30,761 bases of DNA, from assembly GCA_964397205.1 (NCBI GenBank), contig CAYNIT010000026.1, positions 1 through 30,761 on the forward strand. The letters are read 5' to 3'. Position numbers and translations under genes: made by a program. The DNA comes from Phaeodactylibacter sp964397205. Its GTDB lineage: Bacteria; Bacteroidota; Bacteroidia; Chitinophagales; Saprospiraceae. Shown here piece after piece: positions 16,151 to 23,579 of this stretch. Position 1 is the first letter of the stretch, and each line of letters begins with the position of its first letter. The notes under the pieces were generated by a model. The model was not told the DNA's origin, did no database searches, and worked only from the letters and a program-made list of their open reading frames with translations.

Positions 16151-18397
16151 TTACTCTACCCTCGTAACAGTTGAGATATTGTCAAGGTTTTTAAGCGCTT
16201 GCATTGCCATGTAGAGTTGGTCGGTATTTTTGACCAGCAGGCTGATTTGCCCCTTGAAATACCCTTCGTCTCCTTCTATGCTGAACGAACGGATGTTAAG
16301 CCCCAGCATGGTGGAAATTTTGTGAGTCAGCCGTTCGATAACGCCCGGCCCATCGTCAATGCCGGTAATGCGCAGGTCTACCACAAAGGTGGTGTCGGTA
16401 GTGGACAGCCATTCCGCCTTCATCACCCGGTAGCCGTAATTGGCCATCAGGTTGGTGGCGTTGGGGCAGTTGGAGCGGTGTATCTTCAGCCCGGCGTTGG
16501 AGGTCAGGTAGGCAAATATGGCATCGCCCTGCACGGGATTGCAACAGGTAGCGAAGGTATAGTCGAAGCGCTCGGCGGGCTCCCCGTTGATCAGCAGGCG
16601 TGGCTTGTCAGTGAGCTTACTGCGCCGGCGCCCTTCACCGGGGGGGCGGCCCGGCAGCTCCTCCTCCGAGGGGCGGTGAACCTCCAGTTTGATCTCCACG
16701 AGGTGGCGCGAGCCGTCGTTGTGGACTTCCACAGTATGCGTTTTGAGAATATCGGCTATGGTGATTTCATCCGAAGCGATGGCGTAGTACAGGTCCGCGT
16801 GCGAATCCAGTTTGAGGTCTTTGACCAGCCTTTCTACGCTCTCTTCGAAGTTGACCTTCATAGAGCGCAGCTTGCGCTCCAAGGTCTCGCGGCCCAATTC
16901 TCCCTTTTGCCGGCGCTCTTCCTTCATCGCAGAGCGGATACGCGAGCGGGCTTTGCCAGTGATGACGAGCTTCAGCCAGTCCTCAGAGGGCTTCTGTTTA
17001 TTGTTGGTGATAACCTCTATCTGATCGCCGTTGCGCAACTGATAGCCCATCGGCACAATTTTGTTGTTGACCTTGATGGCCTGGCAGTGGTAGCCGATGT
17101 CGGTATGTATGCTGAAGGCGAAGTCCAGGGCAGTAGCGCCTTTCGGCAAAATTTTCATATCGCCGTTGGGCGTGTACACGAATACCTCCTCATTGAAAAG
17201 GTTGTTGGATTTGAAGTCCCCCAGGAATTCGACGGCATCGCTGTTGGGGTCGTCCAGGATTTCGCGCACGCTGTCCAGCCAACGCTCGTAGATGTCCGGG
17301 TTTTTGGAAACCCCCTTGTACTTCCAGTGCGCAGCGAAGCCCCGCTCGGCGATTTCGTCCATGCGCTGCGAGCGGATTTGCACCTCCACAAACCGGCCCT
17401 CCGGCCCAATGACTGTGGTGTGCAGGGACTCGTAGCCGTTGGATTTCGGCGTGGTGATCCAGTCTTTCAGCCGCTCCGGTATGGGGGTGTGTACATCTGT
17501 TACGATGGAGTAGATCTGCCAGCAGATGAGGCGCTCTTCCTCTACCGGCACATCTACGATGATGCGTACGGCGAAGAGGTCGTAGATCTCTTCGAAGGGG
17601 ACGTTCTTCTTTTTGATCTTATTCCAGATGGAATGGATGGACTTGGCCCGCCCGGTAATGTCGTAGGGTACATTAATGGCATTGATCCGTTCCCGCAGCG
17701 GCTCGATGAAGGACTGCACGTACTCATCGCGCGAGCGTTTGGTTTCCGCCAGTTTGCGGGCGATGTCCCGGTAATCATCCGGGTCGGTGATCTTCATGCA
17801 GAGGTCGAGGTACTCGGTGCGGATGTTGTACAGGCCCAGGCGGTGGGCCAGCGGTGCGTAGACGTAGCTGGTCTCGGCAGCAATTTTCAGCTGCTTGTGG
17901 CGGGGCATAGCGCCCAAGGTGCGCATATTGTGCAGCCGGTCGGCCATTTTGATGAGCACCACGCGCACATCCTCCACCAGCGTACTCAGTACTTTGCGGA
18001 AGTTTTCAGCCTGCGGGCTTTGGGCGTTGTAAGCACCGTCCAGCTTGGTCAAACCGTCCACAATTTTGGCGATGCGCTGGCCGAACTGCTCGCGTATGTC
18101 GTCCAGGGTGTAGTCGGTGTCCTCCACCACATCGTGCAGCAGCGCGCATATGATAGCGGTAGCGCCCAGCCCGATCTCCGCGGCGCATATTTTCGCCACA
18201 GCAATAGGATGCAGGATGTAAGGTTCGCCGGATTTGCGGCGCTGTTCGGAATGAGCCCGCACAGCCAGCTCATAGGCTGCCCGGATATCCACCTTGTCCT
18301 GATCCGAAAGGTTGGCTTTGATAGACCGGAGCAAGTCGCGGTAAGCGCCCTGTATCAGGCGCGTTTCGTCTTCTTTTATAATGATTGCCTCTGCCAT
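16151..18397 (-). CDS. rel: Bifunctional (p)ppGpp synthetase/hydrolase, RelA/SpoT family
   Basis: 748 aa, full length. The order is: HD hydrolase domain (~45-200) with HPIAVA (His63) and HDVVEDTDY (His88-Asp89); synthetase domain (~230-390) with GRAKSIHSIWNKI, YDLFAVRIIVD and GYESLHTTVIGPEGRFVEVQIRS; TGS domain (~405-470, VFVYTPNGDMKILPKGATAL); a zinc-finger region with a Cys-Cys pair in FATCCNPVQGD; and a C-terminal ACT domain (~660-748). The intact HD motif suggests both making and degrading the alarmone, which controls growth during starvation. It is first in the rel/Fur/STAS/purA cluster. Upstream are a one-mismatch -7 box (complement of 18422-18429) and the palindrome GCTGTACAGC (18434-18443). 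Confidence 0.96.
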   Translation of the reverse strand: MAEAIIIKEDETRLIQGAYRDLLRSIKANLSDQDKVDIRAAYELAVRAHSEQRRKSGEPYILHPIAVAKICAAEIGLGATAIICALLHDVVEDTDYTLDDIREQFGQRIAKIVDGLTKLDGAYNAQSPQAENFRKVLSTLVEDVRVVLIKMADRLHNMRTLGAMPRHKQLKIAAETSYVYAPLAHRLGLYNIRTEYLDLCMKITDPDDYRDIARKLAETKRSRDEYVQSFIEPLRERINAINVPYDITGRAKSIHSIWNKIKKKNVPFEEIYDLFAVRIIVDVPVEEERLICWQIYSIVTDVHTPIPERLKDWITTPKSNGYESLHTTVIGPEGRFVEVQIRSQRMDEIAERGFAAHWKYKGVSKNPDIYERWLDSVREILDDPNSDAVEFLGDFKSNNLFNEEVFVYTPNGDMKILPKGATALDFAFSIHTDIGYHCQAIKVNNKIVPMGYQLRNGDQIEVITNNKQKPSEDWLKLVITGKARSRIRSAMKEERRQKGELGRETLERKLRSMKVNFEESVERLVKDLKLDSHADLYYAIASDEITIADILKTHTVEVHNDGSRHLVEIKLEVHRPSEEELPGRPPGEGRRRSKLTDKPRLLINGEPAERFDYTFATCCNPVQGDAIFAYLTSNAGLKIHRSNCPNATNLMANYGYRVMKAEWLSTTDTTFVVDLRITGIDDGPGVIERLTHKISTMLGLNIRSFSIEGDEGYFKGQISLLVKNTDQLYMAMQALKNLDNISTVTRVE

Positions 18398-18800
18398 AAA
18401 TGATTGTCCTGCTGGGATTATAAAATGTATACTGCTGTACAGCCTTAGTGCCCGAGGGCTGCCTTTTAATAGGCTGCAAGGCTTTGAAATTCAACAAATT
18501 GTTGGGCTGATTGGTTGCTCTGCCCGTCTGGGCGCACCTGGCTTGGCAATACCGCACCTTTAGCGCCTGCCGAAAACAGTTTCTAGGATTTAGGGATAAA
18601 GTAGCCTCCTGCCGCGTGTAATTGTCTCGCTTTGATGATACCTCACTGCAGGGCAGAGCTGCTGGGCGTTTGCTTTGGAATGTGTTGTATACAAAACTAG
18701 GAAAAAAAGAGAGGATTCAAAGCAAGCAGGCGAAAAAAACGGATGGCTTGGCACTTTGTTTTTTTCCGTTGTCTCGCTACCATCTTCCCCAAAAATCTAC
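18398..18800. other. Intergenic region between rel and the tRNA promoter
   Basis: About 400 bases without a credible gene. Visible elements are the palindrome GCTGTACAGC (18434-18443) near the rel promoter, an inverted repeat CAACAAATTGTTG (18492-18504), and the direct repeat TTGTCTCGCT at 18622-18631 and 18769-18778. An open plus-strand frame from about 18622 runs through the tRNA and has no recognisable product, so it is not called. Confidence 0.4.
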
Positions 18801-18808
18801 TATCTTTG
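18801..18808 (+). promoter_or_regulatory. Bacteroidota -7 promoter box for tRNA-Leu
   Basis: TATCTTTG, followed by CCGC, is an exact and typical -7 box of this phylum. Transcription should begin near 18815, leaving about 70 bases of 5' leader before the tRNA. No TTG is found at the usual -33 distance. Confidence 0.6.
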
Positions 18809-18885
18809 CCGCTCTATTTCAAAGGAGGCAGGCTGTCGCTAAGCTAAACGCAGCTGAATCAGCTACTTGCCGCCTCCTCGACCAA

Positions 18886-18967
18886 GCGGGTGTGGCGAAA
18901 TTGGTAGACGCGCTAGACTTAGGATCTAGTGCCTCACGGCATGGGGGTTCGAGTCCCTCCACCCGCA
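18886..18967 (+). tRNA. tRNA-Leu (anticodon UAG)
   Basis: Folds as a leucine tRNA with a long variable arm. The acceptor stem GCGGGTG pairs perfectly with CACCCGC. The D arm is GCG...CGC. The anticodon stem CTAGA/TCTAG encloses loop CTTAGGA with anticodon TAG at 18920-18922, reading CUA. The T loop is TTCGAGT in a GGGG...CCCT stem. The discriminator is A and the CCA end is not encoded (CAA follows). The last 15 bases are repeated downstream. Confidence 0.95.
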
Positions 18968-18984
18968 CAACATAGGAGCTATCA

Positions 18985-19033
18985 GGGTGGAGGGATCCCG
19001 ACAAACAAAGTTTCGTCGGCGGTCCCTCCACCC
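18985..19033 (+). other. Strong hairpin whose 3' arm is a copy of the tRNA tail
   Basis: GGGTGGAGGGA (18985-18995) pairs perfectly with TCCCTCCACCC (19023-19033), 11 bp, with an inner CCGAC/GTCGG stem. The 5' arm is equally complementary to the tRNA's own 3' strand at 18954-18964. Confidence 0.7.
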
Positions 19034-19052
19034 GCACAACATAAGAATCACC

Positions 19053-19149
19053 CGGGTGGAAAAATCCCAATAAAGGAATTTTCGCCAAACGCCCTCGCTA
19101 ATGCCGATTGTTACCGGCACGGCGTTTGAAAGATGGCCCCCTCCACCCG
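19053..19149 (+). other. Second trailer hairpin set
   Basis: CGGGTGGA (19053-19060) is complementary to TCCACCCG (19142-19149), closing a larger domain. Inside it CAAACGCC (19086-19093) pairs with GGCGTTTG (19121-19128), and TGCCG (19102-19106) with CGGCA (19115-19119). This mirrors the first trailer hairpin, in which a tail copy also forms the 3' arm. Confidence 0.55.
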
Positions 19150-19170
19150 TACATAAGAAACAGCAAAAGA

Positions 19171-19210
19171 GGCTGCATGGGCAAACGCGCCTGATGCAGC
19201 CTTGTTTTTA
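19171..19210 (+). terminator. Rho-independent terminator of the tRNA-Leu transcript
   Basis: GGCTGCAT (19171-19178) pairs with ATGCAGCC (19194-19201) and is followed directly by TTGTTTTTA. It lies between the trailer repeats and tig, giving a tRNA precursor of roughly 400 bases from the promoter. Confidence 0.85.
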
Positions 19211-19269
19211 TAAGATCGCCTTTCCCGCGGGCGCTGCCATTTTAACAAAACCAACAATCGCATAGGACT

Positions 19270-20679
19270 ATGCCAAAGGTTGAAAGACAAGATATCGATG
19301 ACCTCAATGCCGTGCTAACGGTAACACTGGAAAAAAGCGATTACGAACCAAAGTTCAAGTCGGAGCTCAACAAATACCGCAAGCAAGCCAATATGAAGGG
19401 CTTCCGCAAGGGCAAAACGCCCTTGTCCGTGCTTAAGAAAATGTACGGCCAGAGTGTGCTCGCGGAAGTCATCAACGAAATGCTGCAGAAGGAACTCAAC
19501 GACTACCTCAAAGAGCAGGATCTGCAAATCCTGGGGCAGCCATTGCCTTCAGACGATCAGAAGCCACAGGCATTCGATGTTAAAAACCTGGAGGATTACG
19601 AATTCAAATTCGACCTTGGCTTGTCTCCGGACTTTGAACTGAAAGGGGCAGATGAAAGCACCACCGTAGAAAAAATGGTGGTCGAAATCCCGCAGGAGAA
19701 CCTGGAAGAGGACCTGCAGGCGGCCCGCAAGCGGCACGGCGAGCGCGAGAGCGTGGAGGACGATACGGTGAAGGATAATGACATGGTGAAATTCAAGGCC
19801 GTTGAATTGGAGGGCGATGCTCCGAAGGAAGAGGGTATAGAAACCGAGTTTAGCATCCTGGTCAGCGACAACACTAAAGAAGCCCTGAAAGAGGAGCTCA
19901 AAAAGAAAAAAGCCGGCGACAGCATCCGTTTTAACATCAACGAGCTGGAAGAGGACCGCGACGAGGAGTACATCCGCAAGTACTACCTCAACCTGGAGGA
20001 AGACGACGAGCGGGAATTCAACGACACCTTCGAGGCGGAAATCACGGAAGTAAGCCGCATCGCCCCTGCCGAGCTGAACCAAGCTTTTTTCGATCAGGCA
20101 TTCGGAGAAGGCGTGGTGAGTTCCGAAGAAGAGGCGCTGGAGCAGCTCCGCAAGCAGAGCCAGCAATTCTACGAAAAACAAGCTGAGGCGCTGGTCTCCC
20201 GACAGATTCAGGAAAAGTTGATGGAGCAGAACCATATGGAGTTGCCGGAAGCCTTTCTGAAGCGCTGGATGAAAGCCACCAATGAGGAAGCAACGGAGGA
20301 GACGGTAGAAAAAGAGTTCGAATCCTTCCGCGATAACCTGCGCTGGTCGCTCATCCGCAACCGCCTGGCGGACGACTACAGTATTGAGGTGCAGGAACAA
20401 GACCTGTTAGAGGCGGCAAAGCGCCGCATTCGGAACTACCTCGGCGGGCAATCGATACCAGGCATGGAACAGATGCTAGACAGCACGGCTGCCCGGCTCC
20501 TGCAGGATGAGGATCAGGTGGAGCAGCTGGCGCAGGAGGTGCTGACCGACCGCGTTTTTGAAGTGCTTTTGGAAAAAGTCAATGTCGAAGAAAAACCAGT
20601 CAGTCTAGAGGAGTTCGAAGAGGAAGTCGAGCGTGCGCAGGCGAAATTGCAGGCAGCAGCAGCGGAGGAAGAGGAATAG
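19270..20679 (+). CDS. tig: Trigger factor
   Basis: 469 aa. It is the ribosome-bound chaperone that meets nascent chains. The N-terminal domain carries the ribosome-docking signature GFRKGKTP (~44-51, in MKGFRKGKTPLSVLKKMYG). The middle region (~155-260), where a FKBP-type prolyl isomerase sits in E. coli, is very acidic and poorly matches the FKBP pattern, as often in Bacteroidota. The C-terminal helical arms (~265-440) are rich in Glu and Gln, and the protein ends in an Ala/Glu tail. AGGA lies 2 bases before ATG 19270. It heads the tig-clpP-clpX cluster, a common arrangement, and a hairpin follows its stop. Confidence 0.93.
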   Translation: MPKVERQDIDDLNAVLTVTLEKSDYEPKFKSELNKYRKQANMKGFRKGKTPLSVLKKMYGQSVLAEVINEMLQKELNDYLKEQDLQILGQPLPSDDQKPQAFDVKNLEDYEFKFDLGLSPDFELKGADESTTVEKMVVEIPQENLEEDLQAARKRHGERESVEDDTVKDNDMVKFKAVELEGDAPKEEGIETEFSILVSDNTKEALKEELKKKKAGDSIRFNINELEEDRDEEYIRKYYLNLEEDDEREFNDTFEAEITEVSRIAPAELNQAFFDQAFGEGVVSSEEEALEQLRKQSQQFYEKQAEALVSRQIQEKLMEQNHMELPEAFLKRWMKATNEEATEETVEKEFESFRDNLRWSLIRNRLADDYSIEVQEQDLLEAAKRRIRNYLGGQSIPGMEQMLDSTAARLLQDEDQVEQLAQEVLTDRVFEVLLEKVNVEEKPVSLEEFEEEVERAQAKLQAAAAEEEE

Positions 20680-20707
20680 GCAATACACAAACGAACGGGA
20701 TCAAGCT

Positions 20708-20734
20708 CCGGGCAGCGGATAATCGCGTGCCCGG
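20708..20734 (+). other. GC-rich hairpin between tig and clpP
   Basis: CCGGGCA (20708-20714) pairs with TGCCCGG (20728-20734), extended inward by GCG/CGC around a GATAAT loop. No T-run follows, so it is not a classic terminator. It may stabilise the tig mRNA end or attenuate read-through into clpP. Confidence 0.5.
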
Positions 20735-20854
20735 AAATCCGGTAAATAAAGAACGAAGCGTTGTGGCTCAACCCCTAGGCGGTCCGTTTGTTAATAAGGT
20801 TGATAAAAACAACGGTAAGGCAAACCCCTTGCATTTAAAAGTTAAAACTGAAGC

Positions 20855-21565
20855 ATGTTCCACAAGGATGAATTCATGAAGTATGCTACCAAACACATGG
20901 GTATGAGTAGCATGCATCTCGAGAAATACATTGAACAAACCACACCTGCACAAGGGCCCAATATCCAAGGATTCACCACGGCCATCATCGACGAGCGCAT
21001 CAAGAATGTTTTCCCGATGGACGTTTTCTCCCGCTTGATGATGGACCGCATCATTTTCCTGGGTGTACCGGTGAACGACTACGTCGCCAACGTCATACAG
21101 GCCCAATTGCTGTTCCTGGAATCCGATGACCCGAAGCGGGATGTACAAATGTTCATCAACAGCCCCGGCGGCTCCGTTATCGCAGGACTGGGCATCTACG
21201 ATACCATGCAATACGTGGCACCGGATGTCAATACGATTTGCACTGGTTTGGCAGCCTCCATGGGCGCTGTATTGCTTACCGCTGGCGCGGAGAGCAAGCG
21301 CACCTGCCTGCGCCACGCCCGGGTGATGATTCACCAGCCATTGGGCGGCATGCAGGGCCAAGTTTCCGATATGGAAATTTCCTACCGCCTGATCAAGGAT
21401 ATGCAAAAGGAGCTGTACGAAATCCTGGCTAACCACACCGGGCAGGAGTACGACAAGATCAAGGAGGACTGTGACCGCGACAACTGGATGACCGCCGAGA
21501 ACGCCAAGGAGTACGGCCTGATCGACGAGGTACTGGACCGCCACAGCCCCCGCAAGGAGTTGTAA
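20855..21565 (+). CDS. clpP: ATP-dependent Clp protease proteolytic subunit
   Basis: 236 aa. It is the serine peptidase that forms the tetradecameric degradation chamber and is fed by ClpX. The catalytic Ser135 lies in GLAASMGAVLL, His160 in VMIHQPLGG, and the Asp in the CDRDNWM motif (~207-209). NSPGGSV and the head-domain blocks are intact. ATG 20855 is chosen because the following EFMKYATKHMG aligns with the usual N-terminal EFRKYATKHLG of Bacteroidota ClpP. However, ATG 20876 has the better Shine-Dalgarno (AAGGA), so the start is open by 7 codons. It lies 175 bases after tig and about 125 before clpX. Confidence 0.95.
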   Translation: MFHKDEFMKYATKHMGMSSMHLEKYIEQTTPAQGPNIQGFTTAIIDERIKNVFPMDVFSRLMMDRIIFLGVPVNDYVANVIQAQLLFLESDDPKRDVQMFINSPGGSVIAGLGIYDTMQYVAPDVNTICTGLAASMGAVLLTAGAESKRTCLRHARVMIHQPLGGMQGQVSDMEISYRLIKDMQKELYEILANHTGQEYDKIKEDCDRDNWMTAENAKEYGLIDEVLDRHSPRKEL

Positions 21566-21691
21566 ATAACTGTAGTCTGCTGAAAAAAGCTTAAATTAGA
21601 GGCTTACAGCAGGTTTTGAACAACAGTGGCACCGCCTAAACGCCCCCCGAACAGGCGAGTGGGCGGCGCCGCTTCTACAAAAAGCATACGC

Positions 21692-22936
21692 ATGCGAAAA
21701 AGCAAACAAAGCTACCGCTGTTCCTTTTGTGGACGCGATAAGTCGGAAGCACTGATCCTAATCGCCGGCATCGACGGGCACATTTGTGAAGTTTGTGTGG
21801 AGCAAGCCGGAGAAATCATCGAGGAAGAGCTCTACGGCGGCAAGCGAAAAGAAGACGACAAGACGGATTTCCCAATGCCGGATAAAATTACGCCGCAGGA
21901 AATCAAAGCGCATCTTGATCATTATGTCATCGGGCAGGATGAGGCCAAAAAGTTCCTCTCCGTAGCCGTTCATAACCACTACAAGCGGCTCCGGCAACCC
22001 CGCCACGATGACATCGAAATAGAAAAGTCCAACATCGTATTCGTCGGCCAGACCGGTACCGGCAAGACGTTGCTGGCAAAAACCATTGCCAAATTTCTCA
22101 ATGTCCCCTTTTCCATCGTTGATGCCACGGTATTCACCGAAGCCGGCTATGTGGGGGAAGATGTGGAAAGCATCCTGAGCCGCCTGCTGCAGGTTTGTGA
22201 CTATGACGTAGCAGCCGCTGAACGCGGCATCGTCTACATTGACGAAATCGACAAAATTTCCCGCAAGGGCGATAATCCTTCCATCACCCGCGATGTATCT
22301 GGCGAAGGCGTACAGCAGGCCATGCTTAAGATGCTGGAGGGCACCGAGGTGAACGTACCGCCGCAGGGCGGCCGCAAGCACCCGGAGCAGAAATTGGTGA
22401 AGGTCAACACCGGCAATATCCTGTTCATCTGCGGCGGTGCCTTCGACGGCATCGAGAAAGTGATTGCCCGCCGGGTCAACACGCAGCTCATCGGCTTCAA
22501 TCCTGTCGAAAGCAGCATTGACCGAGAAAACCTCCTGCAGTACATCAACCACCAAGACCTGCGCAGCTTCGGATTGATCCCAGAACTGCTGGGCCGCCTG
22601 CCGGTCCTGGCTTACCTGGAGCCGCTCGATGTAGAAGCGCTGAAGCGTATCCTGCTGGAGCCGCGCAATGCTCTCGTCAAACAATACGAGCGCCTGTTCG
22701 AGCTCGAGGGTATCAAGTTGGAATTTACACCCGAAGCCATTGAGTTCATCGCCGAAAAGGCGCTGGACTTCAAATTGGGTGCGCGCGGACTGCGCTCTAT
22801 TTGCGAAGTGGTAATGACCGATGCCATGTTCGAGCTGCCATCGAAACACGATATCGAAACCTTTACCATTGATCTCGACTACGCAGAGCAGAAATTGAGC
22901 CGCTCCAAGCTGAATAAGCAGCTGAAAGCAGCTTAG
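21692..22936 (+). CDS. clpX: ATP-dependent Clp protease ATP-binding subunit ClpX
   Basis: 414 aa from ATG 21692; an in-frame GTG at 21626 would add 22 Arg/Pro-rich residues, and neither start has a clear Shine-Dalgarno. It unfolds tagged proteins and threads them into ClpP. The N-terminal zinc finger has CSFC and CEVC. Then come AAA+ motifs: Walker A GQTGTGKT, the pore loop AGYVGED, Walker B GIVYIDEIDKI, and the RKH loop in GGRKHPEQ. IGF in NTQLIGFNP is the ClpP-docking tripeptide, and GARGLRSI is the sensor-2 region. All are intact, so it should be a working partner of the adjacent ClpP. It is probably cotranscribed with clpP and hemJ. Confidence 0.95.
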   Translation: MRKSKQSYRCSFCGRDKSEALILIAGIDGHICEVCVEQAGEIIEEELYGGKRKEDDKTDFPMPDKITPQEIKAHLDHYVIGQDEAKKFLSVAVHNHYKRLRQPRHDDIEIEKSNIVFVGQTGTGKTLLAKTIAKFLNVPFSIVDATVFTEAGYVGEDVESILSRLLQVCDYDVAAAERGIVYIDEIDKISRKGDNPSITRDVSGEGVQQAMLKMLEGTEVNVPPQGGRKHPEQKLVKVNTGNILFICGGAFDGIEKVIARRVNTQLIGFNPVESSIDRENLLQYINHQDLRSFGLIPELLGRLPVLAYLEPLDVEALKRILLEPRNALVKQYERLFELEGIKLEFTPEAIEFIAEKALDFKLGARGLRSICEVVMTDAMFELPSKHDIETFTIDLDYAEQKLSRSKLNKQLKAA

Positions 22937-22982
22937 GCAAGCTGGAAAGCGCCCGTTTGGGTAAATCCCCAATGCCAACCTC

Positions 22983-23561
22983 ATGTACAATACCTTATTA
23001 TTTTTCAAGGCACTGCACGTCGTGGGCTTTGTGGCTTGGTTCGCTGGGCTTTTTTACCTGGTGCGCATGTTTGTGTACCACGAAGAAGCGGCAGAGAAAG
23101 CGGAGCCGGAGCGGGGCATCCTGCAGCGGCAGTTCAACCTTATGGAATGGCGGGTGTACCGCATTATCTGCAATCCGGCTATGATGATCACTTGGGGGGC
23201 GGGGCTTCTCATGCTAGGGCTCGGTATCTACTCCCGGGCAGTACCCAACTATCTGGCTGGAGAAATTGGCAATGCGGGCTGGATGCACGTCAAGCTCTTT
23301 TTGCTGGTGCTGATGACCGTATACCACCTGTGGACCAAACGGCTCATCAAGCGTATGGAGGCCGGCGAGCGCCCGTTCTCTTCCTGGCAGTACCGCCTGC
23401 TTAACGAATTGCCAACGCTTTTTCTCCTTACCATCTCCTACATCGCGGTTTATGGTAAGGGCGGGATGCTGAATTACTTATACCTCTTCGGCGGGCTTGT
23501 GCTTTTCATCGGGCTCCTGTATTTGGGTGCCAGGGCTTACAAGCGCCGGCGGATGGGCTGA
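22983..23561 (+). CDS. hemJ: Protoporphyrinogen IX oxidase, HemJ type (CopD-like family)
   Basis: 192 aa integral membrane protein with about five hydrophobic segments. The N-terminus TLLFFKALHVVGFVAWFAGL, then FYLVRMFVYH, is the HemJ signature with a conserved His, and WMHVKLFLLVLMTVYH is the second conserved block. HemJ oxidises protoporphyrinogen IX to protoporphyrin IX, the penultimate step of haem synthesis, in the cytoplasmic membrane. It starts 46 bases after clpX and has no visible promoter, so it is likely read through from clpX. It converges on the MscS gene with 18 bases between stops. Confidence 0.9.
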   Translation: MYNTLLFFKALHVVGFVAWFAGLFYLVRMFVYHEEAAEKAEPERGILQRQFNLMEWRVYRIICNPAMMITWGAGLLMLGLGIYSRAVPNYLAGEIGNAGWMHVKLFLLVLMTVYHLWTKRLIKRMEAGERPFSSWQYRLLNELPTLFLLTISYIAVYGKGGMLNYLYLFGGLVLFIGLLYLGARAYKRRRMG

Positions 23562-23579
23562 TAGCCGTTGGCTGCCGGA

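Larger units (their letters stand above)
18953..19157 (+). repeat. Tandem copies of the tRNA-Leu 3' end in the tRNA trailer
   Basis: A 22-base stretch at 18953-18974, covering the last 15 bases of the tRNA plus 7 of trailer, recurs exactly at 19022-19043, a period of 69 bases. By eye about 50 of 69 positions agree between the first and second unit. A third degenerate tail copy (CCCTCCACCCGTACATAAG) lies at 19139-19157 after a longer unit. The whole block lies between the tRNA and its terminator, so it should be part of the same precursor RNA. The layout resembles the tRNA-tail repeats of the E. coli tyrT (rtT) locus. Old integration scars (att sites) are an alternative, though no integrase is visible. 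Confidence 0.8.

Noticed and set aside
16199..18403. 734-codon open frame antisense to rel
   Set aside because: It mirrors rel almost exactly in extent and its translation resembles no protein family. Such frames arise from codon bias opposite GC-rich genes; rel has every expected domain.
18427..18432. Recurrent GTATAC hexamer in intergenic regions (18427, 18687, 30430, 30524)
   Set aside because: A 6-mer is expected several times in 30 kb and it also occurs inside hemJ; no enrichment can be claimed.
18622..19129. Two short frames running through the tRNA-Leu and its trailer
   Set aside because: They translate the tRNA and repeat sequence and have no independent coding evidence.
18953..19157. 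Trailer repeats considered as a CRISPR array
   Set aside because: Only two exact copies, overlapping a tRNA, with diverged similar spacers and no cas genes.
21758..23008. 416-codon frame antisense to clpX
   Set aside because: clpX is unambiguous on the other strand and this frame shows no domain or start context.
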